Source: Owenia fusiformis (Eukaryota > Annelida > Polychaeta > Sabellida > Oweniidae). From it: a stretch of DNA of 64,000 bases. The stretch spans positions 38,805,759-38,869,758 of the forward strand of contig CAIIXF020000009.1 of assembly GCA_903813345.2 (NCBI GenBank), written 5' to 3'. The notes under the pieces were generated by a model that was not told where the DNA came from, ran no database searches, and saw nothing but the letters and a program-made list of their open reading frames with translations. Within the stretch, counting starts at the first letter, position 1. Each line of letters opens with the position of its first letter. This document shows, piece after piece, positions 44,184 through 55,404 of this stretch. The translations under genes were made by a program, and so were the position numbers.

Positions 44184-46810
44184 TATACATGTAGCCAAGA
44201 GTGTGTTAATAGCGCTAGCCTTTTGCCGTCAAAAAGTATTTTGACCCACTTTTGAGATATGGTGTCCGAAAAGTAGGTCAAAATAAAAAGTTCTCCAAAT
44301 TTAACATTTGAGTTATGAATTAAGAATAGAATTTTCTCAGAAATCCGAATCTGAAAACTAAATTTCGATTCGACTTCCGGTTCCGAAGTTATGGCGTGTC
44401 CAAAAAGTAGGTCAAAATAAAAATTCGCCAAATTTAATGTATGAGTTATGAATTAGGGGTAGAATTTTGTCAGGAATCTGAATCTTTAAATCGAATTTAG
44501 ATCCGACTTCCGGTTCGGAAGTTATGGCGTTTTGAAATTTCGGAAAATCGATCTGATGGTATCCTGATAGAAAGTCAAGAGTAGAGAAGAAAATATTGAA
44601 AAATTCATCCATCCTTCCTATCTGATCCTATCCTATCCTATCCTTCCTTCGTATCCTTTCCTTCCTATCCTTCCTATCCTCTCCTATCATATCCTTTCTT
44701 CCTATTCTGTTCTATCCTATCCTTCTTTCTTATTCTATCCTATCGTTCCTTCCCATTCTATCCTATCCTACCTTCCTGTTTTATCCATCCATCTTATTCT
44801 GGATGACTCGGCTTATTCTGGATGACTCGGCTTATTTTAGATGACTGGCCTTAAAAAAGTCTGGATCTGGAGTCTGAAATTGAACTTCGTTCAATTTCCA
44901 AAGTCTAGTTATTATTTTTCTCTACACGTTTTCTCAGTAACTAGAAGACATTGAGTCAAGACCTATACATGGTCAATTTAGGTCCAGTATCTAGTTTCTC
45001 GGAAATTGGGTCAATTTTTTATCTAGGTCAAAGGTCAAGAACTAGGTCAAATCCAGTACTTTGTCACTTTTTTCGATTTTCTCGGTCGTCCTTCAATATT
45101 TTCGATCCGGGTTTTTTTCATCGTGTTCCTTATAAAAAAGTAGGAAATCTAGGGTCAATTTAGTTTTTGATATCTCAAACCGATTTCGAGATATCAGTGT
45201 CCGAAAACGAGGTCCAAAAAAAAGTTCTCCGAATCCAATATCGAGGATATCAGTCTTATAGGAAATTTTCTCAGGATTCCGAATCTGAAAACCGAATTGA
45301 AATCCGACTTCCGGTTCAGGAGTTATGACGTTTTGAAAGTTCGAGAAAAATCGATCTGATGGTACCCTTATAGAATGTCAAGAAAAGTAAAAAAAATTGT
45401 TATTCTTCTACCCACGTTTTCTCCTTAACTAGAAGACATTGAGTCAAGTCCTGTATATGGTAAATTTAGGTCCAGTATCTAGTTTCTCGAAAATTGGGTC
45501 AATTTTTTATCTAGGTCAAAGGTCAAGAACTAGGTCAAATCTTACATTTTCAACATTCTATCAATTATCTTCTTCGTTATATATCGAAACGTCTTCGTCT
45601 TTTTTTCATCATGTAGCTTAGAAAAAGCCCTTTCATAAGTGTCACTGTTCTTTTTCAATTACTCTTAGTGATTTTGAAATATGGCGTCCAGAAAATAGGT
45701 CAAAACAAAAGTTCTCCAAATTCAGGGTATGAGTTATGAATTAGGGGTAGAATTTTATCAGGAATCTGAATCTGCAAACCAAATATCGATCCGACTTCCT
45801 ATTCAGAAGTTATGGCATTTTGAAAGCTCAAAAATCGCTAAATTTGGTGCCCATGTGTTAAGTCAATGGGAAAAAAGATTTTTTTGAAGTGAAGAATACG
45901 AAATGTAGACTGAGTTCAGCTTCGTATAATCAAAGCCTTTAAAAGAAGGGGACCTCAAAAGCCACATAGCTTCAAAATTTGGACACCAAAATGCCTATGG
46001 TCAAAATCTAGGTCAAATTCAAAGTTTTTTCTTATTTTTGCGATTCTGACACTACACTTTAATGATATTCTTCGAAATTGTGCATACATGTAGCCAAGAG
46101 TATGCTAATAGCGTTAGCCTTTTGCCGTCAGAAAGTATTTTGACCAACTTTTGAGATATGGTGTCCGAAAAGTAGGTCAAAAAAAAGTTCTCCAAATTTA
46201 ACGTTTGAGTTATGAATTAAGAAAAGAATTTTCTCAGAAATCCGAATCTGCAAACCAAATTTCGATCCGACTCCCGGTTCCGAAGTTATGGCGTGTCCAA
46301 AAAGTAGGTCAAAATAAAAATTCGCCAAATTTAACGTATGAGTTATGAATTAAGGGTAGAATTTTGTCAGAAATCCGAATCTTTAAATCAAATTTCGATC
46401 CGACTTCCGGTTCGGAAGTTATGGCGTTTTGAAATTTCGGAAAATTGATCTGATGGTATCCTGATAGAAAGTCAAGAGTAGAGAAGAAAATATTGAAAAA
46501 TTCATCCATCCATCCTTCCTATCTGATCCTATCCTTCCTATCTGTCCTTCCTTCGTATCCTTTCCTTCCTATCCTCTCCTATCATATCCTTTCTTCCTAT
46601 TCTGTTCTATCCTATCGTTCTTTCTTATTCTATCCTATCGTTCCTTCCCATTCTATCCTATCCTACCTTCCTATTTTATCCATCCATCTTATTCTGGATG
46701 ACTCAGCTTATTCTGGATGACTCGGCTTATTTTAGATGACTGAGCTAAAAAAGTCTAGATCTGGAGTCTGAAATTGAACTTCGTTCAATTTCCAAAGTCT
46801 AGTTATTATT
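44184..46810. repeat. Complex repeat with 1.9-kb period and internal sub-repeats
   Basis: 44184-44916 recurs at 46083-46810 (period 1899 bp). Inside, 'ccgacttccggttc' and 'gaagttatggcgt' type sequence occurs about six times (44372, 44502, 45304, 45789, 46265, 46400), and a 125-bp block with 'aactagaagacattgagtca' occurs at about 44930 and 45420. Pyrimidine-rich tcctatcc runs lie at 44615-44800 and 46501-46690. No coding potential. The second copy is cut by the 3' tail of a LINE at about 46810. Confidence 0.8.
44615..44800. repeat. TCCTATCC/TTCCT microsatellite
   Basis: Imperfect penta- to octanucleotide pyrimidine repeat; second copy at 46501-46690 inside the 1.9-kb repeat. Confidence 0.9.
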
Positions 46811-48016
46811 ATTATTTATTTATTTCATTGATATAGTTTAAATACAATTACAATAGCATCCCTAAATCGCCAGAGGGCATTATATAGGAATGGTGAGAGG
46901 CTGGGGGTGGCAGGCAGACAGGGTCCCGGACCGGAGCAGGTGTGACAGGACAACAGGATATCAGAAAGAGAGACATGAGGGAGGGAATTAGCTATTGTCT
47001 ATAATGAAGTCAAGTATCAGTGAAATGGCTTTAGAGTTTACATCTATGCTTAAGTTTGGGCTTCCTGTTTTCAAAATGGATATAAAATCGTACTGGGGAA
47101 GATTATTATTGAGAGAAGGTTCTAATTCAGCAAGTTTATCCCAGAGATCCTGTCTTACTAAGGTTAAGCGATTGCACTGGAAAAGAATATGCTTTAAGGT
47201 TTGAGAGCTGCCACAAGCACAATTAGGGCTGTCAACAGAGTTAAAATTATGGGCATAAAATTGAGCTTTAAAAAATAAGTCAGCTCTTACTTTATTCACC
47301 ACTATCTCATGCTGTCTAGAAAGATTGAGTTGACTTGTGGTCAAAATTTTAGAGGGGTTTTGGAGGAAAAGCCGTTGGTGTTTTTTGAAATTATGAAGAG
47401 TTTTCTTGGTTTTAATAGAAGGGGGAGCTCTAGCCATTTTGAGATTGCAGAAGGTATTGCTGAGGATGAGAATCTAGCAGAGCATCTTATGGGCATTTTG
47501 AATGGATCAATGTATCTCAAGTTTCTATTCCTAACATTACTATACTTATCAAAAATGTCTGTGATATATGAGGGACTTGTACCATTGGCAACTTTGAACA
47601 TAAAATTATTTGATTGTATTCTACGTCTAGATTCAAGTGTTGGCCAGTTTAGGAGACTTAGGACCTTTTCTGTACTGCTCCCTTGGATGCAGCCAGAACA
47701 ATAGAGTGCCGCTGTGTAATATAGACTATCGAGTCTTCGCAAAAGAAATTTGGAAGCTGTGCCATATAAAATGGCACCATAATCAAAGTGAGGAAGAATG
47801 AATGATTTGAAGATTGTTTCTAGGTGCTTGCTCCCAAGCTTGAATTTGAGTTTCTTTAATGGGTTTAACATTTTTCTTATTTTGACTAGTAAATCACCAA
47901 TATGCTTATCATAAGATAAACATGGGTCAAAAATGAGTCCTAAATGTTTGTGCTCGGTATCTCTTTTGATTTCTATATTGTTTAGTTTTGAAGTTGACAC
48001 ATTATCAGTTTTTGTT
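46805..48016 (-). mobile_element. LINE 2, 3' part (interrupted copy)
   Basis: The minus strand encodes the end of a LINE ORF2: 48036-47341 (HKHLGLIFDPCLSYDKHI, ETIFKSFILPHFDYGAILY) and, after a one-base shift near 47420, 47437-46988 (RQHEIVVNKVRADLFFKA, then the CCHC motif CACGSSQTLKHILFQC). The 3' tail is at 46805-46830 (aataataat/aaataa type), inserted in the 1.9-kb repeat. The 5' part is 52951-55404; the two were one element before LINE 1 inserted between them: SPRTKTD before the insertion and NVSTSKLNN after it are contiguous. Confidence 0.9.
48005..48016. repeat. Target-site duplication of LINE 1, left copy
   Basis: tcagtttttgtt, repeated exactly at 52951-52962 right after the poly(A) tail of LINE 1 (13 bp if the preceding a is counted). 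Confidence 0.9.
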
Positions 48017-51000
48017 ACATTGCATAATTGTTTCATGGAAAGCTTACTGGATTAGCTCAGTGCAGTGTCATACACAAATTCAATTTAATTTTAGCAATCT
48101 GCAGTGAGTGAGCAGATTTTTGGATCATATACTTAGGGTGGGAATACTTTCGTATAGTATGTATAACAACGTGAATAAAAGCTTGACAGATTCAGAAGCT
48201 TGACATGACACATATGTAACTTGTCTATATTCTAAAAATTGCTCTCTAAATTACATGTATATTGCATTTAGAGCTACTGTAGCTGTAGTGTTGTTATTCT
48301 CGATGCTGTGACATTTTTATTAGACACTTTAGCTGCAATGACAGTCCAATGCAGTGTAAGATTTTGTTTGCTCATGCAGTAAAGTTATTTCCTATGTTTT
48401 ATTGGTATGGGTAAAGGACAAGCATAACTTTTTATAGCTCAGATATTTGGTCGTCTGCAGGGTTATTGACTTTAGACATACATGTAACATAGGCTACAGT
48501 GAAACGTATGTGTGTAAATTGACTTTTATACTGCAATCACTAATTTGGCATAAGCCCAAAGGTCATGACCTCACATTGCGCCAATCAACAGCGCTATTTG
48601 GTGACTTGTATGTTATCCAAAACTGCTCACTTCAAATGGGTGATGCTGTAGATACTTTTGAGTTATGCTTTCATACTGAGCTCATTCTGTGTTCATGGGC
48701 TCTACTGTTTACTGTTTTTTATGCCTCTGAACAAATGTTATGTTGGATAAATTGCCATTCAGAGCTAACAACTAATAGTTTAAGTCAAACAAAAATTTAT
48801 ATTTACTTTCCATTGCTTTTATCTAATAACCAGTTACACAATCAACTAAATAATCTGGTGTTTTTGTGGAGGAATACAGTTTTATTGGTGGAAAACCGTT
48901 TTATTTTAGAGTTTACTCTAAGCCTTGCTCTTTTTAACATATTGCATATTACATTTATTTCACAATAAGAATAAGAGGCAGAGCATATTTATAATCATCT
49001 AGGCTGACCAGACATGATACATCAGTCTTTTTGGTAAATAGAACTTTTTTTTAAAAAAACTTTCATGGGTATTAGTGTTTCTGCATGGAGGATATGTATT
49101 GGAATATACAATTGCCAAAAATCGTGTGCACTATATAACGGAGAAACCAGGGTCCCCAATAAATGCAGTCCAAATTATTTGAATTTATTTCTCAGAATTT
49201 TATGGTACTTTGGTCTTACATTCGTTATAACATGTACATTGTACCTCAACATGACAGGCTCAATGAGACAAACTGCCTGTATATCTTATAAGATTCTTTT
49301 ACTTGGATGCATTAGTATATTCTTGGTGGCTCTCCCTGCATTTACTTTCATGAGTACAATGATATATATTCATGGCAATCACAAACATTTTGGAACATTT
49401 TATATGATTAAGATGTTTGCAAGTATATTTTTAATGTTTATTCCATTCTGTGCTCTATTATGTTATATACCTAACACAGTCCAAGCTATTCTCTTACTGA
49501 GCAATGATGTTCACCCAAATCCAGGACCTACAAATAACTTTCAACTCACAAAAATTATTTTCTCAAATATTAACAGTATAGGTGCCAATGTAAATGCCAG
49601 ATTTAAAGCACTAAAAGATAGAATTCACATGAATGGAATTGACATTATTGGACTTTGTGAAGTTGGAAACTTAACCCAAGAGGTAATTAATTCTGAGTAT
49701 TCTATTGATGGTCATTCTCATGTATACTTAAACAAGAATCGAGGACTTCTGATATATGTTAAAGATGACATACCTTTTAAAGTAAGATATGACCTCATGA
49801 ATGATCAGGGTGATTCCTTATGGATTGAGTTAACCATTAACTATAAATCTTACCTTTATGCAATATATTATAGATCACCTTCTCAGTCTCAAAATGATGC
49901 AAATGATTTTTGTAATCGGTTTACAGCTTCATGCAATCTGGCACTTGATAATAACCCTGAATCAATTTTTATCAATGGAGATTTCAATGCGAGATGTAAA
50001 GAATGGTGGGCCTTGGATAATGAAAACACTACAGGAAAATTTTTATTTGAATGTATCGAGGAACTTGGACTTGTGCAACTCATTGATGAACCGACTCGTA
50101 TAACAAACATCAGCAGATCATGTATAGATTTACTCATCTCAAATAACCCTGACATCATTACAAATACTTATGTCTCTCCTCCAATTGGCAACACAGACCA
50201 TTGTTCAATAAACACCGAGTGCTTTCTTGGTAATCAAAAAAATCGCCCGTATTCAAGGAAAATATGGAAATATGATGAGGCAGACATTAACTTAGTTAAC
50301 AATGCAATCCGTGCGGCAAATTTTGATCATTTAATAGACACTAACAACAACTTTGATGACCTTATCAAAATATTTTCTGGAAGTCTACTTGCAATTTTCA
50401 CAGACCTCATTCCAAACTCAGAAATTGTTGTAAAATCTACTAACAAGTCATGGTTCACAAGTGACATTAAAACGTTAATTAATAAAAGAAATAAATTGCA
50501 TTATAAGTATAGAAAAACTCATAATGACATGTACCTTCAAAAATATACAGATCAATGTAAACTGGTAAATGAGGCTATAAGTGAGGCAAAAGAGGCAATG
50601 GAATCAAGATTGTACCAAAAATTAACAACTCATAGATATGGAAGTAAGGGGTACTGGTCAATTATTAGTAGGCTCCTAGGCAAATCAAAAAATAGTAAAA
50701 TACCCCTCCTCAACGATGCCAATGGTAATAATTACACTGATAGTTGCGACAAAGCAAATTTATTGTTATCACATTTTATTGACAAATACCATAATAATTA
50801 TAATCATGGAAATGAACCATTTATTCCAAGAACCGATATAACATTTGACCTGCTCTCTACCAATGACAGAGAAGTCTATAACATTCTACTCGGCTTAAAT
50901 ATTAATAAAGCCACTGGCCCTGACATGTTGAGTAATAGAATGCTAAAAATGGCAGCACCATCACTTTCACCTATTTTATCAAAACTGCTTAACAAAATGT

Positions 51001-52950
51001 TTACTTTGAATCAATATCCTCAACTATGGAAGGTCGGTCATATTGTAGCTATTCATAAAAACAAAGATAAAACAGATGTGAAAAATTATCGCCCAATAAC
51101 ACTCCTGTCTTGTATTTCTAAAGTCGCCGAGCGCATTATTTTTAAAAGACTCTTTGATCATCTCATTTCTAACAATTTATTTTACAATCTTCAAAGTGGT
51201 TTCCTGCCAGGACATAGCACACAGGCACAACTTCTAAGTATCATTGACCACATAACAAATGAAATTGAAAATGGGGCTAATGTAAGAGGGATATATCTTG
51301 ATATTTCGGCTGCATTTGATTCAATGTCCCATGGGCTACTATTAGGAAAATTGAAAATGTTTGGTTTTGGTCCGAATATCCTGGAATTGATGAAATCATA
51401 TTTACTACACAGACAAGTGAAGGTGGTATTAGATGGTCATGAGTCAAACTTATCTGAAAAGGGTTATATCAATTCCGGAGTTCCTCAAGGCTCGATCCTG
51501 GGGCCCCTCTTATTTTTGATCTATATCAATGATTTACCTGACAATTTGAATTCAAAATGTTTCATCTACGCAGATGATACCTCAATTTACCAGTCATTCA
51601 CAGCTGAAACAGCAACTGAAATGAACAATGCCCTACAGGAGGATCTCAACCATATTTTTCAATGGTCTGAAGTATGGAAATTAAATTTTAAAGCTTCTAA
51701 AAGCAAAGATTTGACCTTTTGCAATCCAAAGAAACGTGAAATTTTGACCATAGATCTTTCTCTCGGAAACGACATTATACCAAGAGTAAACAGCCATAAG
51801 CACTTAGGCTTAATCCTAGACAGAAATCTCACTTTTGACCTTCACATAACTGAACTTGGTGCAAGAATAGACAAACTTTTAAATCCGCTGAAAGCGCTCT
51901 GTCAGAAAATAAATGGAAAACATCTCGAAACAATCTTTAAATCTTTTATCCTGCCACTTTTTGACTATGGTGATATTTTATATGGGTGTGTAAACACAAC
52001 AAAATTACAGTTATTAGATCGACTTTACTATAAAGCCGCTTGCATTTGTTCAGGTACTCTACATGGGACTTCGACAATTAAAGTGTTGAATAATTTAAAT
52101 TGGCCAACATTAACAAAGAGGCGTCAATATCACAGAAGCATTTTCATGTATAGGGCACATAATAATATGCAGCCCTCTTATGTTCTTAACATATTTGAGC
52201 CTCTCAAAAGAAACCATGCTTATGGTCTAAGAAATCAACTGAGCTACACAATTCCTAATAAATCCTCATTTTCTAATAGATCTTGCATATCAAAAACACT
52301 GACTGAATGGAATAAGCTTTCACCTGAAATAAGAAATTTACCTACCCTTAGTATATTCAAATCCAGACTTAAAATAGATCTATTCAATGACGATGTTACA
52401 AATTCATCAGATCTCTCCGTTTCAAGAAAACAAGAAATAATTTTCAATAGAGTGCGCTGTGATCTCATTTTTAAGGCTCACCTTTACGCTCACAATTTCA
52501 CTAATATAAACTCCCCCATTTGCCAGTGTGGAATGGATGGTGAAACAACCAATCACGTAATTTTTCACTGTAATCTAAGATCAACATTTTGGACAGAATT
52601 TGAAAATGAATTAAAAAATATGAACATAGAATATTCTACTAAATATAGATCACAACGAGACAAACTCTCCCTTATCCTCAATGGCGATAAAAGGCTACCT
52701 AAAGCTGTAAACTTAAATATCCTCAAATGTAGTGCCATCTTTTTTGAACGATGTAAAAATGTCTAGGTCACCCCCACCACTGTAACCCTCCACAAATACA
52801 ACCCCTATTTTAATAATTGATTGAATACTGTTAATTGATTTTCATCATATAACGTGGCTGATAATGCTGATGCCCAGCCACAAGCACATGTGCACTTGTT
52901 TACTGTATTCTTTGTATAAATATATAAATAAATAAAAAAAAAAAAAAAAA
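48017..52950 (+). mobile_element. LINE 1: CR1/L2-like retrotransposon with intact ORF2
   Basis: 4934 bp between perfect 12-bp target duplications (48005-48016 and 52951-52962), ending in a run of about 17 A (52934-52950). It has a 1-kb 5' region and a single long ORF. The exact duplication, long A tail and uninterrupted ORF indicate a recent insertion. It landed in LINE 2 in opposite orientation. The 5' region contains a 173-codon open frame (48447-48968) with no recognised domain. No ORF1 is visible, so the copy may be 5'-truncated or the family may lack it. Confidence 0.93.
49065..52766 (+). CDS. LINE 1 ORF2: membrane leader, 2A-like motif, endonuclease, reverse transcriptase
   Basis: 1233 residues from ATG. 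Residues 40-62, 77-100 and 116-146 are hydrophobic and look like membrane segments. DVHPNPGP at 148-155 is the 2A-like motif known from CR1/L2-type LINEs (consensus DxExNPGP; His here for Glu). Residues about 160-390 are the apurinic-type endonuclease (IIFSNINSIG, GLCEV, INGDFNARC, NTDHCS). The reverse transcriptase spans about 610-900, with YLDISAAFDSMSH, SGVPQGSILGPLLF and catalytic FIYADD at 833-838. The C-terminus has a CCHC knuckle CQCGMDGETTNHVIFHC at about 1152-1170. Enzymatically it would nick the target and prime reverse transcription. It appears complete. Confidence 0.93.
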   Translation: MGISVSAWRICIGIYNCQKSCALYNGETRVPNKCSPNYLNLFLRILWYFGLTFVITCTLYLNMTGSMRQTACISYKILLLGCISIFLVALPAFTFMSTMIYIHGNHKHFGTFYMIKMFASIFLMFIPFCALLCYIPNTVQAILLLSNDVHPNPGPTNNFQLTKIIFSNINSIGANVNARFKALKDRIHMNGIDIIGLCEVGNLTQEVINSEYSIDGHSHVYLNKNRGLLIYVKDDIPFKVRYDLMNDQGDSLWIELTINYKSYLYAIYYRSPSQSQNDANDFCNRFTASCNLALDNNPESIFINGDFNARCKEWWALDNENTTGKFLFECIEELGLVQLIDEPTRITNISRSCIDLLISNNPDIITNTYVSPPIGNTDHCSINTECFLGNQKNRPYSRKIWKYDEADINLVNNAIRAANFDHLIDTNNNFDDLIKIFSGSLLAIFTDLIPNSEIVVKSTNKSWFTSDIKTLINKRNKLHYKYRKTHNDMYLQKYTDQCKLVNEAISEAKEAMESRLYQKLTTHRYGSKGYWSIISRLLGKSKNSKIPLLNDANGNNYTDSCDKANLLLSHFIDKYHNNYNHGNEPFIPRTDITFDLLSTNDREVYNILLGLNINKATGPDMLSNRMLKMAAPSLSPILSKLLNKMFTLNQYPQLWKVGHIVAIHKNKDKTDVKNYRPITLLSCISKVAERIIFKRLFDHLISNNLFYNLQSGFLPGHSTQAQLLSIIDHITNEIENGANVRGIYLDISAAFDSMSHGLLLGKLKMFGFGPNILELMKSYLLHRQVKVVLDGHESNLSEKGYINSGVPQGSILGPLLFLIYINDLPDNLNSKCFIYADDTSIYQSFTAETATEMNNALQEDLNHIFQWSEVWKLNFKASKSKDLTFCNPKKREILTIDLSLGNDIIPRVNSHKHLGLILDRNLTFDLHITELGARIDKLLNPLKALCQKINGKHLETIFKSFILPLFDYGDILYGCVNTTKLQLLDRLYYKAACICSGTLHGTSTIKVLNNLNWPTLTKRRQYHRSIFMYRAHNNMQPSYVLNIFEPLKRNHAYGLRNQLSYTIPNKSSFSNRSCISKTLTEWNKLSPEIRNLPTLSIFKSRLKIDLFNDDVTNSSDLSVSRKQEIIFNRVRCDLIFKAHLYAHNFTNINSPICQCGMDGETTNHVIFHCNLRSTFWTEFENELKNMNIEYSTKYRSQRDKLSLILNGDKRLPKAVNLNILKCSAIFFERCKNV

Positions 52951-55404
52951 TCAGTTTTTGTTCTAGGTGAGTGAAAAATCATCTCGGAACTCTTCTCCGG
53001 TTTAAAATCAAGTTTCCAAGTGTTAGACCATTCTTCTACTTTAATTAGATTGGATTTTACCACTGCTTCTATTTGTTGTGGTTGTTTTGGGTCAAAAGGA
53101 TGGTGTAATGAGGTATCATCTGCATAAATGTAGCAATGACCATCCAGATTGTCTGGAAGGTCATTAATATATATTAGAAAAAGTATTGGCCCTAGTATTG
53201 AGCCCTGTGGGACACCGCAGTTTATAAAATTAGTTTCCGAGTAATTGGAGGTCTCACCAGAAATTTGAACAGCAATTTTCCTGTTGGTAAGATAAGATGT
53301 GATCATTTTAAGGATTTGACCTTGAAAACCATACGCCTTTAGTTTATGGAGGAGTAACGAGTGCGGAACCCGGTCAAAAGCGGCGGCTACGTCCAAAAAT
53401 ATTGTTTTGGAGGCTTGTCCTTGTTCAAAAGTAGTTTGAAGAAAATGCTCGATAGATAAAAGTTGATGAATGGTGCTATGATCAGGTAAAAATCCGGACT
53501 GATACTTAAAAAGAAGATCATTATCAAGTAAGTGTTTTCTGATTCTGTCAGCAAGAACCTTTTCAAAAACTTTGGATATGGAGCTTAGCAAGGTGATAGG
53601 TCTGTAGTTATTAACATTTGATTTATCATTTTTTTAAAGATTGGACAAACATTGCCTATTTTCCAAATATCTGGATAAGTGCATTTAGTTAGAAGTTTAT
53701 TAAATAATATGGTAAGAGGTTTTGAAATGGTATGAGCTGTAAGGTTCAACATTTTGTTTGTGATATTATCTGGCCCACATGCTTTGGAGGTATCTAAGGA
53801 GAGAATTATTTTCATAATTTCAAATTGGTCAGTCTTAGCGGAAATGAGTAAAGAATTTGTCCTCATAGGGAATAGAGGCAAATGGTCAAAATAGGCATCT
53901 GTATGGTTTTTAGAAGCAAAATAGTTCATGAATTTGTTTGCAATGTCAAGGTTATTTGAAAGTGCATGTCCAGTAATTTCATCATAAATGCTAGATATGC
54001 TGTTTTTCGTCAAATTTGTGCCTAAAAATGATTTGATGATTCTCCAATAATTTTTATCGGACTTATTTAGCTGGTCAATTGATGATAAGGTTTTTTTTTC
54101 GTGATCTATTTTGGCTTGTTCAACAAGTTGGGCAACTTTAGTTGCCTGTTGGTCATATATTAATTTATTAAGTTGAGAGGGAGATTTGGAAAATTTCTTA
54201 TAAAGTGTATTCTTCTTCGATAGTTCTTTTTTAAGTGTACTGGTGATCCATGGCTGATCATTTGACCGAACAGTTATAATTTTATTTGGAATTCTGGATT
54301 TGTATATATCCATGAGTTTATTCATAAAGTTAGAGGTAGCCAAATCTAAGTCTATATTCTCATTTAAAATATGTAACCAGTTTGTGTTCCTGATTGCGTT
54401 GTTCAGATTTTCTAAGTTGACTTCGTTGTATTTCCAAATAGTTTTTTTTATAGGTTTGGATTTGGTTACTCCAATCTTTATTTGTGCAGTGATAGTGCTG
54501 TGGTCGGTCATGCCTAATATGATACTACGTTGAGGTCACCCATCAAAATAACATGATCAAAGGATGGTCGGTACCTTTCTATTTGTTCAAGTAAGTTGTT
54601 TAATGAAGAAAAATAATTACGTGTTTCAGTGGCATTCTGGCTTGGTGATCTATAGCATGAGCCAATAAGGATTCTTTTATGGTTCACAATGATAGTCAAA
54701 AGAAGGGCATCAATCCCATTTAAATTAAGATCACCAGGTTTAAATGCCTTGGTCACTATACTGTTATGGATATAAAGGACCAGACCCCTGCCAAGTTCAC
54801 TAGAAAATGTATTGTAATCATTTAAGTCAAAGTCACCAGAATCCATCCTTATTTTTGAGATACCGGCCTCACAGAGGCCGACAACACTTGGGTTAATTTC
54901 ATTTACCCTGAGTTTTAGGGATTCAAATCTTAGGCCGTTATTGGCTGTCAAGCTATTAATGTTTGAGAACAGAAATGTCAAATTATTTTGTCCTGGATTA
55001 GGATGAACATCCCCTGCTATGAGGAGTAACAGCATATTCATATTTGGAATAAAAGTTACAATACACAATCCAGGTATCAAAAGGGATGTTAACAGGATTT
55101 TGGTACTCAGAATAATAGAATAGGTACTTATCATTGATTTAACGTGGGACCTAATAAGGTAAACAGTCACAAGCAGGGGAATAATGCAAGTTGTCATGAA
55201 GCCAATAAGATAGAAGAAGAGTAAAAACACTAAAGTCATGTATGGATATACGAAGGTCCAAAAGATATATAGACTCACGTATAGAGCCAGGGGAGGCATT
55301 ATCTGTTCATAGATTTGGTAAAATGGTGGGACAGGAGATGTTGCTTCTCTGTTTGAGGTGGTGCAAGATAATTTGTGTCTCAAATTAAATAGACCAATAG
55401 TCAC
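52951..55404 (-). mobile_element. LINE 2, 5' part of ORF2 (interrupted copy)
   Basis: Minus strand, three blocks. 55404-54514: hydrophobic leader, GDVHPNPGQ (2A-like with the final Pro changed to Gln), then the endonuclease start (FLFSNINSLTANN, VGLCEAGISK, MGDLNV). In-frame TAG precedes the frame, and the first ATG is at 55299. 54511-53585: end of the endonuclease (MTDHSTI) and start of the reverse transcriptase; roughly 100 codons are missing between these blocks. 53591-52963: after a frameshift, IFLDVAAAFDRVPH, CGVPQGSILGPILF, YIYADD. It continues at 48016. Non-functional, and a different family member from LINE 1. Confidence 0.9.

Noticed and set aside
43559-44431. Several 190-260 codon frames around 43.6-44.4 kb and 57.8-58.8 kb
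   Set aside because: They consist mainly of the 500-N gaps.
48447-48968. 173-codon frame in the 5' region of LINE 1 as a LINE ORF1
   Set aside because: No coiled coil, RRM, PHD, esterase or zinc-knuckle features; AT-rich and Leu/Phe-rich as expected of a chance frame.
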